A DNA stretch of 64,000 nucleotides from Liolophura sinensis (taxonomy: Eukaryota > Mollusca > Polyplacophora > Chitonida > Chitonidae), in assembly GCF_032854445.1 (NCBI RefSeq), contig NC_088304.1, positions 35,017,551 to 35,081,550 on the forward strand, written 5' to 3'. The stretch's first letter is position 1. The number at the start of each line of letters is the position of its first letter. Both the position numbers and the translations under genes were made by a program. Positions 58,601 through 63,749 of the stretch are shown in pieces. The notes under the pieces are model-generated. The model did no database searches. It had not been told where the DNA came from and worked only from the letters and a program-made list of their open reading frames with translations.

Positions 58601-61600
58601 ATCAAACTATGCGAGGTGTATCAGGTAAGTCAGTTCAGTGATTGCTGAAGTTATTGTCATATTTGTAGAATACAAACTATTCGCTGATCAAATTGTGTGG
58701 GGTGTATCAGGTAAGTCAGCCAGTGATTGCTGAAGTTATTGTTATATTTGTAGAATACAAACTATTCGCTGATCAAACTGTGCGAGGTGTATCAGGTAAG
58801 TCAGTTCAGTGATTGCTGAAGTTATTGTTATATTTGTAGAATACAAACTATTCGCTGATCAAATTGTGTGAGGTGTATCAGGTAAGTCAGTCAGTGATTG
58901 CTGAAGTTATTGTCATATTTGTAGAATACAAACTATTCGCTGATCAAATTGTGTGAGGTGTATCAGGTAAGTCAGTCAGTGATTGCTGAAGTTATTGTCA
59001 TATTTGTAGAATACAAACTATTCGCTGATCAAATTGTGTGAGGTGTATCAGGTAAGTCAGTCAGTGATTGCTGAAGTTATTGTCATATTTGTAGAATACA
59101 AACCACTGGCTTATCAAACTATGCGAGGTGTATCAGGTAAGTCAGTTCAGTGATTGCTGAAGTTATTGTCATATTTGTAGAATACAAACTATTCGCTGAT
59201 CAGATTGTGTGGGGTGTATCAGGTAAGTCAGTTCAGTGATTGCTGAAGTTATTGTCATATTTGTAGAATACAAACCACTGGCTTATCAAACTGTGCGAGG
59301 TGTATCAGGTAAGTCAGTTCAGTGATTGCTGAAGTTATTGTCATATTTGTAGAATACAAACCACTGGCCGATCAAACTGTGCGAGGTGTATCAGGTAAGT
59401 CAGCCAGTGATTGCTGAAGTTATTGTCATATTTGTAGAATACAAACTATTTGCTGATCAAATTGTGTGAGGTGTATCAGGTAAGTCAGTTCAGTGATTGC
59501 TGAAGTTATTGTTATATTTGTAGAATACAAACTACTCGCTGATCAAACTGTGTGAGGTGTATCAGGTAAGTCAGTCAGTGATTGCTGAAGTTATTGTCAT
59601 ATTTGTAGAATACAAACTATTCGCTGATCAAATTGTGTGAGGTGTATCAGGTAAGTCAGCCAGTGATTGCTGAAGTTATTGTCATATTTGTAGAATACAG
59701 ACCACTGGCCGATCAAACTGTGCGAGGTGTATCAGGTAAGTCAGTCAGTGATTGCTGAAGTTATTGTCATATTTGTAGAATACAAACCACTGGCCGATCA
59801 AACTGTGCGAGGTGTATCAGGTAAGTCAGTCAGTGATTGCTGAAGTTATTGTCATATTTGTAGAATACAAACCACTGGCTTATCAAACTGTGCGAGATGT
59901 ACCAGGTAAATCAGTCGGTAATTGCTGAAGTTATTGTCATATTTGTAGAATACAAACCACTGGCCGATCAAACTGTGTGAGGTGTATCAGGTAAGTCAGT
60001 CGGTAATTGCTGAAGTTATTGTTATATTTGTAGAATACAAACCACTGGCCGATCAAACTGTGTGAGGTGTATCAGGTAAGTCAGTTCAGTGATTGCTGAA
60101 GTTATTGTCATATTTGTAGAATACAAACCACTGGCTTATCAAACTGTGCGAGATGTACCAGGTAAATCAGTCGGTAATTGCTGAAGTTATTGTCATATTT
60201 GTAGAATACAAACCACTGGCCGATCAAACTGTGTGAGGTGTATCAGGTAAGTCAGTTCAGTGATTGCTGAAGTTATTGTCATATTTGTAGAATACAAACC
60301 TTTGGCCGATCAAATTGTGTGAGGTGTATCAGGTAAGTCAGCCAGTGATTGCTGAAGTTGTTGTCATATTTGTAGAATACAAACTACTCGCTGATCAAAT
60401 TGTGTGGGGTGTATCAGGTAAGTCAGTCAGTGATTGCTGAAGTTATTGTCATATTTGTAGAATACAAACCACTGGCTTATCAAACTGTGCGAGGTGTATC
60501 AGGTAAGTCAGTTCAGTGATTGCTGAAGTTATTGTCATATTTGTAGAATACAAACCACTGGCTTATCAAACTGTGCGAGGTGTATCAGGTAAATCAGACC
60601 AAACTGTGCAAGATGTATCAGGTAAGTCAGTTCAGTGATTGCTGAAGTTATTGTCATATTTGTAGAATACAAACCACTGGCCGATCAAACTGTGCGAGGT
60701 GTATCAGGTAAGTCAGTCAGTGATTGCTGAAGTTATTGTCATATTTGTAGAATACAAACCACTGGCCGATCAAATTGTGTGAGGTGTATCAGGTAAGTCA
60801 GCCAGTGATTGCTGAAGTTATTGTCATATTTGTAGAATACAAACTACTCGTTGATCAAATTGTGTGGGGTGTATCAGGTAAGTCAGTCAGTGATTGCTGA
60901 AGTTATTGTCATATTTGTAGAATACAAACCACTGGCCGATCAAATTGTGTGAGGTGTATCAGGTAAGTCAGCCAGTGATTGCTGAAGTTATTGTCATATT
61001 TGTAGAATACAAACTACTCGTTGATCAAATTGTGTGGGGTGTATCAGGTAAGTCAGTCAGTGATTGCTGAAGTTATTGTCATATTTGTAGAATACAAACC
61101 ACTGGCTTATCAAATTGTGTGGGGTGTATCAGGTAAGTCAGCCAATGATTGCTGAAGTTACTGTCATATTTGTGGAATACAAACTACTCGCTGATCAAAT
61201 TGTGTGGGGTGTATCAGGTAAGTCAGTCAGTGATTGCTGAAGTTATTGTCATATTTGTAGAATACAAACCACTGGCTTATCAAACTGTGCGAGGTGTATC
61301 AGGTAAGTCAGTTCAGTGATTGCTGAAATTATTGTCATATTTGTAGAATACAAACTATTCGCTGATCAAGCTGTGCACTAAGTGCTCCAAGTAATGTCCG
61401 CTTTTGGTGCCGGCCCGAAATTTTGGCTGGAGGTCTATTTGTGGAAACCTCAGATCAAGTTTTAAAAAAATCACTCCGATCTGCATATAAGTTTAGCATA
61501 TTTAATGGCTATAACTGCTCCAATAAACAACAGTAATAATAAAAAAGAAAACAATCATTTTGTGTAAACTCGTGTCAAGTTTGAAACGGAATTTACTGAA

Positions 61601-63749
61601 TTTCCTTGTTCCAAGCCAATTCAAGAGTTATTCACAGTCACAAAAATGATTTATACCTACAGAATATACATGATCAAATATGTTTTAAATACAGGACAAG
61701 ACGTATGATCGATGAATGTCGTATGATTGAATGTCGTATGATTGATGAATGTTGTATGATCGAGGAATGTCATGATCGATGAATGTCGTATGATCGATGA
61801 ATGACATGATCAATGAATGTCATATGATCAATGAATGTTGTATGATTGATGAATGTGGTAAGTTTGATGAATGTCGTAAGTTTGATGAATGTCGTATGAT
61901 TGATGAATGTCATGACATATTACTTCTGGTGCGGAATTTATTGTTCAAGTAGTACGCCATCTTACTATCCAAATAAACATCAAAACACCTCTCTAAGATC
62001 ACTAAAACTCTCAGATTCAGCTATATGTGCCACATAGTAGTGGACAAAATTTTACCGTATTTTGACATGGTAAATATTTCTTGGTAAATAGTGGGCCTCC
62101 ATACCTGAGGTGGTCAGCATGGCCACTTGGTGTAACGATCCAGGAGCCTCTCACCAATGCAGTTGATGTGAGTTGACGTCCAGCTCATGCTGGCTTCCTC
62201 TCCGGTCATACGTGGGTAGGTCCGCTAGCAACCTGCAGATGGTCATGAGTTTCCCCCTGGCTCTGCCAGGTTTCCTCCCACCGTAATGCTGACCGCCGTC
62301 CTATAAGTGAAATATTCTTCAGAACAGTATGAAACTCCAGTGAAATAAATAAATAAATAAATCTTGGTAAATCGAAATTTTATGGCATCGTTATTCCTAG
62401 AGGTCATTTATATGTTACCAGCTGAAGATTCCAGATGAAAACACACAAGACAACTCTCAGACCAGCGCTGACTTCTCCTCTGCTCACTTGCACAGTCCAG
62501 CCAACTCCTGCATCCCTGACATGGAGGAGACAGAGGATGGCTATCGCTTAACTCCCCTTGGCAGATATCAGGTCAGTTTTGTGTTTGTGAATTACGGTTT
62601 ATTAGAGTTGTGTTCATTTCTCCTCAAAGTTCAAAGCATTGTACAGGAAATTTGCAAATAAAGACACCTCCACTCCTGTTGTTTGTGGATTTGTGGATGG
62701 TGCCATTATTTTAAACTCACCACCACTGTAGAAGTGAAAAATTCCTCATTGTTGCATTATAGCAAACAGATTTATTTATTTATTTGATTGGTGTTTTATG
62801 CCGTATTCAAGAATATTTCACTTATATGACAGCAGCCAGCATTATGGTGAGAGAAAACCCATGACCATCCGCAGGTTGCTGGAAGAACTTCCCACATACG
62901 GCCGGAGAGGAAGCCAGCATGAGCTGGGCTTTAACTCACAATGACCGCATTGGTGAGAGGCTCCTGGGTCATTATGCTGATCTAGTAAACTAACCAACTG
63001 AGCCACGGAGGCCCCCTACAGCAATCAGATAAAAGAATAATTAAATAAAGTACAGGAAACATTTTCTGCATATTTAGCCAAGCATAATTTGTTTATACAA
63101 TGACAAACTCTGGGCATATCTTTATATATCATATTTTTGTGATCACCAAAATAGTCTGTGGTCAACATCTTTCATTAGCCAAACTGTAGTTTTCATTTTA
63201 TCAAGTCTTCCTGACTGAGCTGCATTTGACTTGGAAAATGATCTGCACATCTTAGCTGTCGACTCCTTGTCATCAGATGACAGAAAAATTGCTAAGTACG
63301 ATGTAAAACTCAAAACATGCGTACATATTCTTATTTTTCTGTCTGTTATGTTTTGGTTTTCGTGCAAAAACAGCACCAAAGTTGTCTGATATTGATCAAA
63401 TTTTGTGTGCAGGTTCTCTTTGTGGAACCTCATTGGTCACTGGTTTCAGGGAAGTAGTTTTTCTAAATAATGTTCAATTGTGTTCAAATTTTTTGAGCAG
63501 GTTCTTTGTTTGTGACCTCAGATCTAGTTCGAAAACCACCTAGGCCAATGCTTATAAAGTATTGCATATTTGTTATGGGATATAAATTCTTTGAACATGC
63601 TTGTTATTTCTTGTCCCCAGATCATAAACAAGAAGCTTCAGTTTGATCACTACTATGACAGGGACCCAGCGGAACAGCTGATCAAGAGTTACGAGAATGT
63701 CACCCTGGTGCGATTGTTACACAGATTTTGTTCTTATGTCAATACCCAG
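30191..63749 (+). CDS. SMPD4: sphingomyelin phosphodiesterase 4 (neutral sphingomyelinase 3), 3' end outside window
   Basis: Mg-dependent neutral sphingomyelinase-like protein of the ER and nuclear envelope, reported to associate with nuclear pores (family knowledge). Sixteen exons join without a phase error: 30191-30256, 31520-31603, 32131-32346, 32997-33093, 33695-33920, 34269-34437, 35481-35552, 47735-47877, 54108-54198, 54517-54632, 55277-55400, 55936-55975, 57068-57252, 57646-57861, 62422-62571, 63621-63749. They give 708 residues (the human protein has over 800). Diagnostic matches to human SMPD4 are FEFYLFHFAFFLV, EVWRCHTVVQVFTEFWL, FVKYIHFFANS, FDRWPLDSSFRLVLETWLSY, IQPWRYS and YRLTPLGRYQIIN. 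The C-terminal membrane-anchor exons are not in the window. Large introns are filled with tandem arrays; the gene's exon 6 and exon 14 boundaries are themselves tandemly repeated. Confidence 0.94.
30257..31519 (+). other. SMPD4 intron 1
   Basis: 1,263 bp; no repeat or coding segment recognised; ends TTCTTCCAG. Confidence 0.75.
31520..31603 (+). CDS. SMPD4: SMPD4 exon 2
   Basis: Twenty-eight codons, phase 0/0, ARLQTVFNVPLPARLYEAEV FIKTTSTK. It leads directly into ELRNVLPMLLENIFG of exon 3 (human ELHTIFPWLVESIFG). Confidence 0.85.
31790..31955 (-). mobile_element. SINE family 1, reverse, in SMPD4 intron 2
   Basis: TTTGTTTATTTGATTTGTCT, TTACGCCATGCTCAAGAAGA, CAGGAAACTGGGCAGAGTCT and CGCAGGTTGCTGGCAGATGT; head absent. 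Confidence 0.8.
32131..32346 (+). CDS. SMPD4: SMPD4 exon 3
   Basis: Seventy-two codons, phase 0/0, ELRNVLPMLLENIFGFGNEP through YEFPLSCLP. Human counterpart: FPWLVESIFG to YKFDFPVSYLP. Confidence 0.93.
32347..32996 (+). other. SMPD4 intron 3
   Basis: 650 bp. Holds a 13-bp perfect hairpin, GAACCTAAAGCAA at 32884-32896 with its complement at 32904-32916. Otherwise nothing seen. Confidence 0.75.
32997..33093 (+). CDS. SMPD4: SMPD4 exon 4
   Basis: 97 nt, phase 0 to 1, SPTRHSLEQGGLPLFLVNKL QSSNMGRSVLSL(G). Donor GTATCC is unusual but keeps the frame; reading past it meets a stop at 33121-33123. Confidence 0.82.
33695..33920 (+). CDS. SMPD4: SMPD4 exon 5
   Basis: 226 nt, phase 1 to 2. Encodes (G)AFEFYLFHFAFFLVNN, then QWQKPSVSWNNLMDFLYPVL and a Pro/Ser-rich end. 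Human has NPFEYYIFFFALSLI and VDRYLSWFLP in the same order. Confidence 0.92.
34269..34437 (+). CDS. SMPD4: SMPD4 exon 6
   Basis: 169 nt, phase 2 to 0. A Ser/Pro-rich linker ends in ETEVWRCHTVVQ (human HEIWRSETLLQ). Its last ~50 nt and donor CAG|GTGAGT are repeated downstream (see 34438-35185). Confidence 0.92.
34485..34511. repeat. ATT/TA microsatellite, copy 1
   Basis: (TTA)n then (TA)n between exon 6 and its first duplicate. Confidence 0.9.
34606..34687. repeat. ATT/TA microsatellite, copy 2 (expanded)
   Basis: The same TTA-TA compound repeat as after exon 6, much longer. Confidence 0.95.
34919..35152 (+). mobile_element. SINE family 1, with 15-bp target-site duplication
   Basis: Element 34934-35137 is flanked by TGATAGACCAGAGAG (34919-34933) and TGATAGACCAGGGAG (35138-35152), one mismatch. 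It inserted into a fifth copy of the exon-6 junction repeat. Head GTGGCTGATGTGGTTAGCGT, body TTACCTCCCGCCATAATGCT, tail TATAAGTGAAATATTCTTGA. Confidence 0.9.
35481..35552 (+). CDS. SMPD4: SMPD4 exon 7
   Basis: Twenty-four codons, phase 0/0: VFTEFWLNQNSLEEDRHGIL QSSN, donor GTGAGT. Human: VFVEMWLHHYSLE. The open frame continues past the donor to a stop at 35658-35660, so a longer exon 7 is conceivable, but the family length favours this donor. Confidence 0.88.
37934..38124. repeat. 38-bp minisatellite
   Basis: Five copies of TGTACATGCATATATCTGTG + ATCATCGCTCAACTTGCA. Confidence 0.95.
38176..39120. repeat. 33-bp minisatellite A
   Basis: About 29 units of GGTCACATATTCTCTTTGTA + GTCCACGTCAGGA alternating with AGATAACATATCATCTTTGT + AGTCCACATCAGG. 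Some units are truncated (AGATTGTAGTCCACG). Confidence 0.95.
39190..39943. repeat. 28-bp minisatellite
   Basis: About 27 copies of AGTTTGGACAGTAATTATTA + TCCCGCGC. Units on the left carry CCACAC/CCATGC instead of CCGCGC. Confidence 0.95.
40122..41518. repeat. 33-bp minisatellite B
   Basis: About 42 copies of GTAGTCCACATTTGGGGATG + TCATATCCTGTGT; the left ~400 bp is degenerate. Long open frames in several frames result from the 33-bp period. Confidence 0.96.
41810..41955 (+). repeat. dispersed repeat, copy 3
   Basis: Matches 690-841 (direct) and 8640-8775 (inverted) through CAATATTTTGAAACATTCTG, AGAGAAATAATTTGCGCAG and GTGACACAAACAAATCATTT. Confidence 0.7.
42027..42385. repeat. 30-bp minisatellite
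   Basis: Twelve copies of AGCATACAGTAATCAGTGTA + GCAATCATTG with few substitutions. Confidence 0.96.
42390..44336 (+). other. SMPD4 intron 7, unique stretch
   Basis: Unique AT-rich sequence with a short (TA)n at 43860-43873. No coding segment recognised. Confidence 0.6.
44337..46812. repeat. 42-bp minisatellite, about 59 copies
   Basis: Unit GCTAGTTGTGATACTGTGAT + GGGAAGCAAACATACAAACTCT. Because 42 is a multiple of three, frames stay open over most of the array on both strands (one minus-strand frame of 552 codons). No splice, start-codon context or homology evidence supports a protein. Confidence 0.97.
47735..47877 (+). CDS. SMPD4: SMPD4 exon 8
   Basis: 143 nt, phase 0 to 2: ERFLPTANHMRIARTFVKYI HFFANSASPEVISPYQPPAV NPLDKFK(R). 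Human: [30 protein letters not shown]. Confidence 0.94.
48126..48199. repeat. 22-bp perfect inverted repeat (hairpin)
   Basis: Arms at 48126-48147 and 48178-48199 are perfect reverse complements (core ATATGGAAATATATGGTGTC), with a 30-nt loop. Pairing resumes further out (TCAGTGAT / ACTGA). Could be a small foldback element or a precursor-like stem. Confidence 0.85.
48421..49845. repeat. 119-bp minisatellite with dimeric higher-order structure
   Basis: Twelve units containing GTACACATGTAGTACGTGCC, ATTAGATGGAATATTGGGAG, TTGTCAGCTGGGAGACAAGT and GCTGACATCCTCTGTCTTAA. From about 48779 two versions (TGATGAGGGG and TGTTGAGGG) alternate, giving a 237-bp dimer repeated four times. Confidence 0.96.
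49947..50163 (-). mobile_element. SINE family 1, near full length, reverse
   Basis: TTTATTTGATTGGTGTTTTG, CTCAAGAATATTTCACTTAC, ACGACCATCCGCAAGTTGCT, CTTCCCAAGTACGGTTGGAG and GAGGCTCCTGGTTCATTGCA; the very start of the head is degraded. Confidence 0.9.
50215..50520. repeat. dispersed repeat with internal duplication
   Basis: TCACCAAACTTACACCACAC + TTACACCT occurs twice (about 50290 and 50409), followed by a GACCTTGATC...TCAAGGTC palindrome. A diverged relative (CACCATATTTACACCACTTC) lies at 63940-63975. Class unknown. Confidence 0.6.
50765..53900. repeat. 25-bp satellite with higher-order repeats
   Basis: About 125 copies of ACTGAGTGTACTGACCAGTC + ATTGT. A marker variant TGTTGTACTGAATGTACTGA recurs at about 50941, 51433 and 51950, and CAATCATTGTCTTGAGTGTA at about 52543 and 52918. 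Blocks of about 0.5 kb and 0.37 kb have therefore duplicated. Confidence 0.97.
54108..54198 (+). CDS. SMPD4: SMPD4 exon 9
   Basis: 91 nt, phase 2 to 0: (R)CVRQQVIRKKLYSFLRHAFD RWPLDSSFRL. Human: [20 protein letters not shown] SFR. Confidence 0.95.
54517..54632 (+). CDS. SMPD4: SMPD4 exon 10
   Basis: 116 nt, phase 0 to 2: VLETWLSYIQPWRYSDLTQI NASLERLHEQDDKQIDER(W). Human: VLEMWLSYLQPWRY. Confidence 0.95.
54633..55276 (+). other. SMPD4 intron 10
   Basis: 644 bp, no array or element recognised. Confidence 0.7.
55277..55400 (+). CDS. SMPD4: SMPD4 exon 11
   Basis: 124 nt, phase 2 to 0: (W)SKFIHENLLFYTVLWRQFFP HVFRMDLTSPFSSYMLYRVVK. Human: PFVQENLLMYTKLF, RTDLVSP, FRVAKVF. Confidence 0.94.
55434..55615 (+). 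mobile_element. SINE family 3 copy
   Basis: Head GGTGGCCTAGTGGTGAGAGC (A-box-like TGGCCTAGTGG), then GGGATCATACCCCATTAGGG, CGGCACTCAGCACTGAGAGG and CGACTTGTTGGCATGGTGTC. The same order occurs at 27130-27745. It lies in SMPD4 intron 11. Confidence 0.65.
55936..55975 (+). CDS. SMPD4: SMPD4 exon 12 (40 nt)
   Basis: Phase 0 to 1: VLSSPNLTNIIEQ(A). Human VFAQPNLAEMIQKG aligns without gaps; both splice sites are consensus-like. Confidence 0.9.
56274..56411 (+). mobile_element. SINE family 1, 3' part
   Basis: ACGTGGGAAGGTCTGCCAGC, AACTTGCAGATGGTCATG, GTGAAATATTCTTGTGTG and AAAACACCAATCAAG. Confidence 0.85.
56517..56698 (+). mobile_element. SINE family 1, head truncated
   Basis: GAAGTCCAACTCATTCTGAC, CGGACGTACGTGAGAAGGTC, CGTCGTATAAGTGAAATATT, CTTGAGTATGGCGTAAAACA and an (AAAT)n tail. 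Confidence 0.9.
57068..57252 (+). CDS. SMPD4: SMPD4 exon 13
   Basis: 185 nt, phase 1 to 0: (A)EGLLYDSITPFSHVPMGSDL, GGSFLALDRGNLGALIHQQL, SELERPGFVYQPMFGEDTLH K. Human: YTPMFGPEARTL. Confidence 0.93.
57281..57432 (+). mobile_element. SINE family 1, 3' part, in SMPD4 intron 13
   Basis: GAGCTCATGCTGGCTTCCTC, GCCAGCAACCTGCTGATGGT, GTCGTATAAGTTCAATATTC and an AAAT/AAAC tail. Confidence 0.88.
57646..57861 (+). CDS. SMPD4: SMPD4 exon 14
   Basis: Seventy-two codons, phase 0/0: VGVLVRQIMSAHSAVKALQD, GWFSWLNFSLFD, and the end KKLDMHLNYSLTKLCEMYQ (human [20 protein letters not shown]). Donor CAG|GTAAAT. The true 3' end is ambiguous, because four in-frame 33-nt copies of its end follow, each with the same donor. 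Confidence 0.9.
57862..57993 (+). repeat. SMPD4: four in-frame 33-nt extensions of SMPD4 exon 14, each ending in a splice donor
   Basis: Copies 57862-57894, 57895-57927, 57928-57960 and 57961-57993 read V-N-(K/Q)-T-KLC-(E/K/Q)-(V/M)-YQ in the exon 14 frame. Each ends TACCAG|GTAAAT. Depending on which donor is used, SMPD4 would gain 0, 11, 22, 33 or 44 residues. The sequence is clear; use in mRNA is untested. Confidence 0.8.
57994..61388 (+). repeat. SMPD4: 85-86-bp array carrying 39 microexon-like units, derived from exon 14 end
   Basis: Each unit reads GTAAGTCAGTCAGTGATTGC, TGAAGTTATTGTCATATTTG, TAG|, a 42-nt segment, then |GTAAGT. The segment encodes, in phase 0, NTN-(Y/H/L)-(S/W/L)-(L/P)-IKLCEVYQ, similar to the exon 14 end LNYSLTKLCEMYQ. 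Segments start at 58037, 58156, 58241, 58326, 58411, 58497, 58583, 58669, 58754, 58840, 58925, 59010, 59095, 59181, 59267, 59353, 59438, 59524, 59609, 59694, 59779, 59864, 59949, 60034, 60120, 60205, 60291, 60376, 60461, 60547, 60666, 60751, 60836, 60921, 61006, 61091, 61176, 61261 and 61347. Defective ones: 58037 (stop TAG at 58067-58069), 61176 (acceptor AG changed to GG) and 61347 (truncated, no donor). Segments 58037 and 60547 are followed by a further in-frame 33-nt copy with a donor. Confidence 0.9.
61389..62089 (+). other. SMPD4 intron 14, downstream part
   Basis: Unique sequence apart from the minisatellite at 61696-61915; no exon candidate. Confidence 0.65.
61696..61915. repeat. about 18-bp degenerate minisatellite
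   Basis: About twelve copies of GATGAATGTCGTATGATT with variable spacing. Confidence 0.88.
62079..62372 (+). mobile_element. SINE family 1, full length, 11-bp target-site duplication
   Basis: Flanked by TCTTGGTAAAT at 62079-62089 and 62362-62372. Head GTGGGCCTCCATACCTGAGG, GATCCAGGAGCCTCTCACCA, body CTCATGCTGGCTTCCTCTCC and CAGGTTTCCTCCCACCGTAA, tail TATAAGTGAAATATTCTTCA and (AAAT)n. This copy defines the family's ends. Confidence 0.94.
62422..62571 (+). CDS. SMPD4: SMPD4 exon 15
   Basis: Fifty codons, phase 0/0: LKIPDENTQDNSQTSADFSS through MEETEDGYRLTPLGRYQ. Human: EDGLILTPLGRYQ. It receives the exon 14 frame (or any microexon) without a shift. Confidence 0.94.
62761..63030 (-). mobile_element. 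SINE family 1, near full length, reverse, with imperfect target-site duplication
   Basis: AGCAAACAGAT (62761-62771) and AGCAATCAGAT (63020-63030) flank it. Tail GATTGGTGTTTTATGCCGTA and body ATCCGCAGGTTGCTGGAAGA; head ends CCAACTGAGCCACGGAGGCC, with a complete A box on the minus strand (TGGCTCAGTTGG). Confidence 0.93.
63262..63318 (+). mobile_element. SINE family 2, 3' tail fragment
   Basis: CTCCTTGTCATCAGATGACA, GAAAAATTGCTAAGTACGAT and GTAAAACTCAAAACATGCG match the family-2 3' end. Confidence 0.75.
63621..63749 (+). CDS. SMPD4: SMPD4 exon 16
   Basis: Forty-three codons, phase 0/0: IINKKLQFDHYYDRDPAEQL IKSYENVTLVRLLHRFCSYV NTQ. Human: [33 protein letters not shown]. Donor GTCAGA. Confidence 0.93.
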
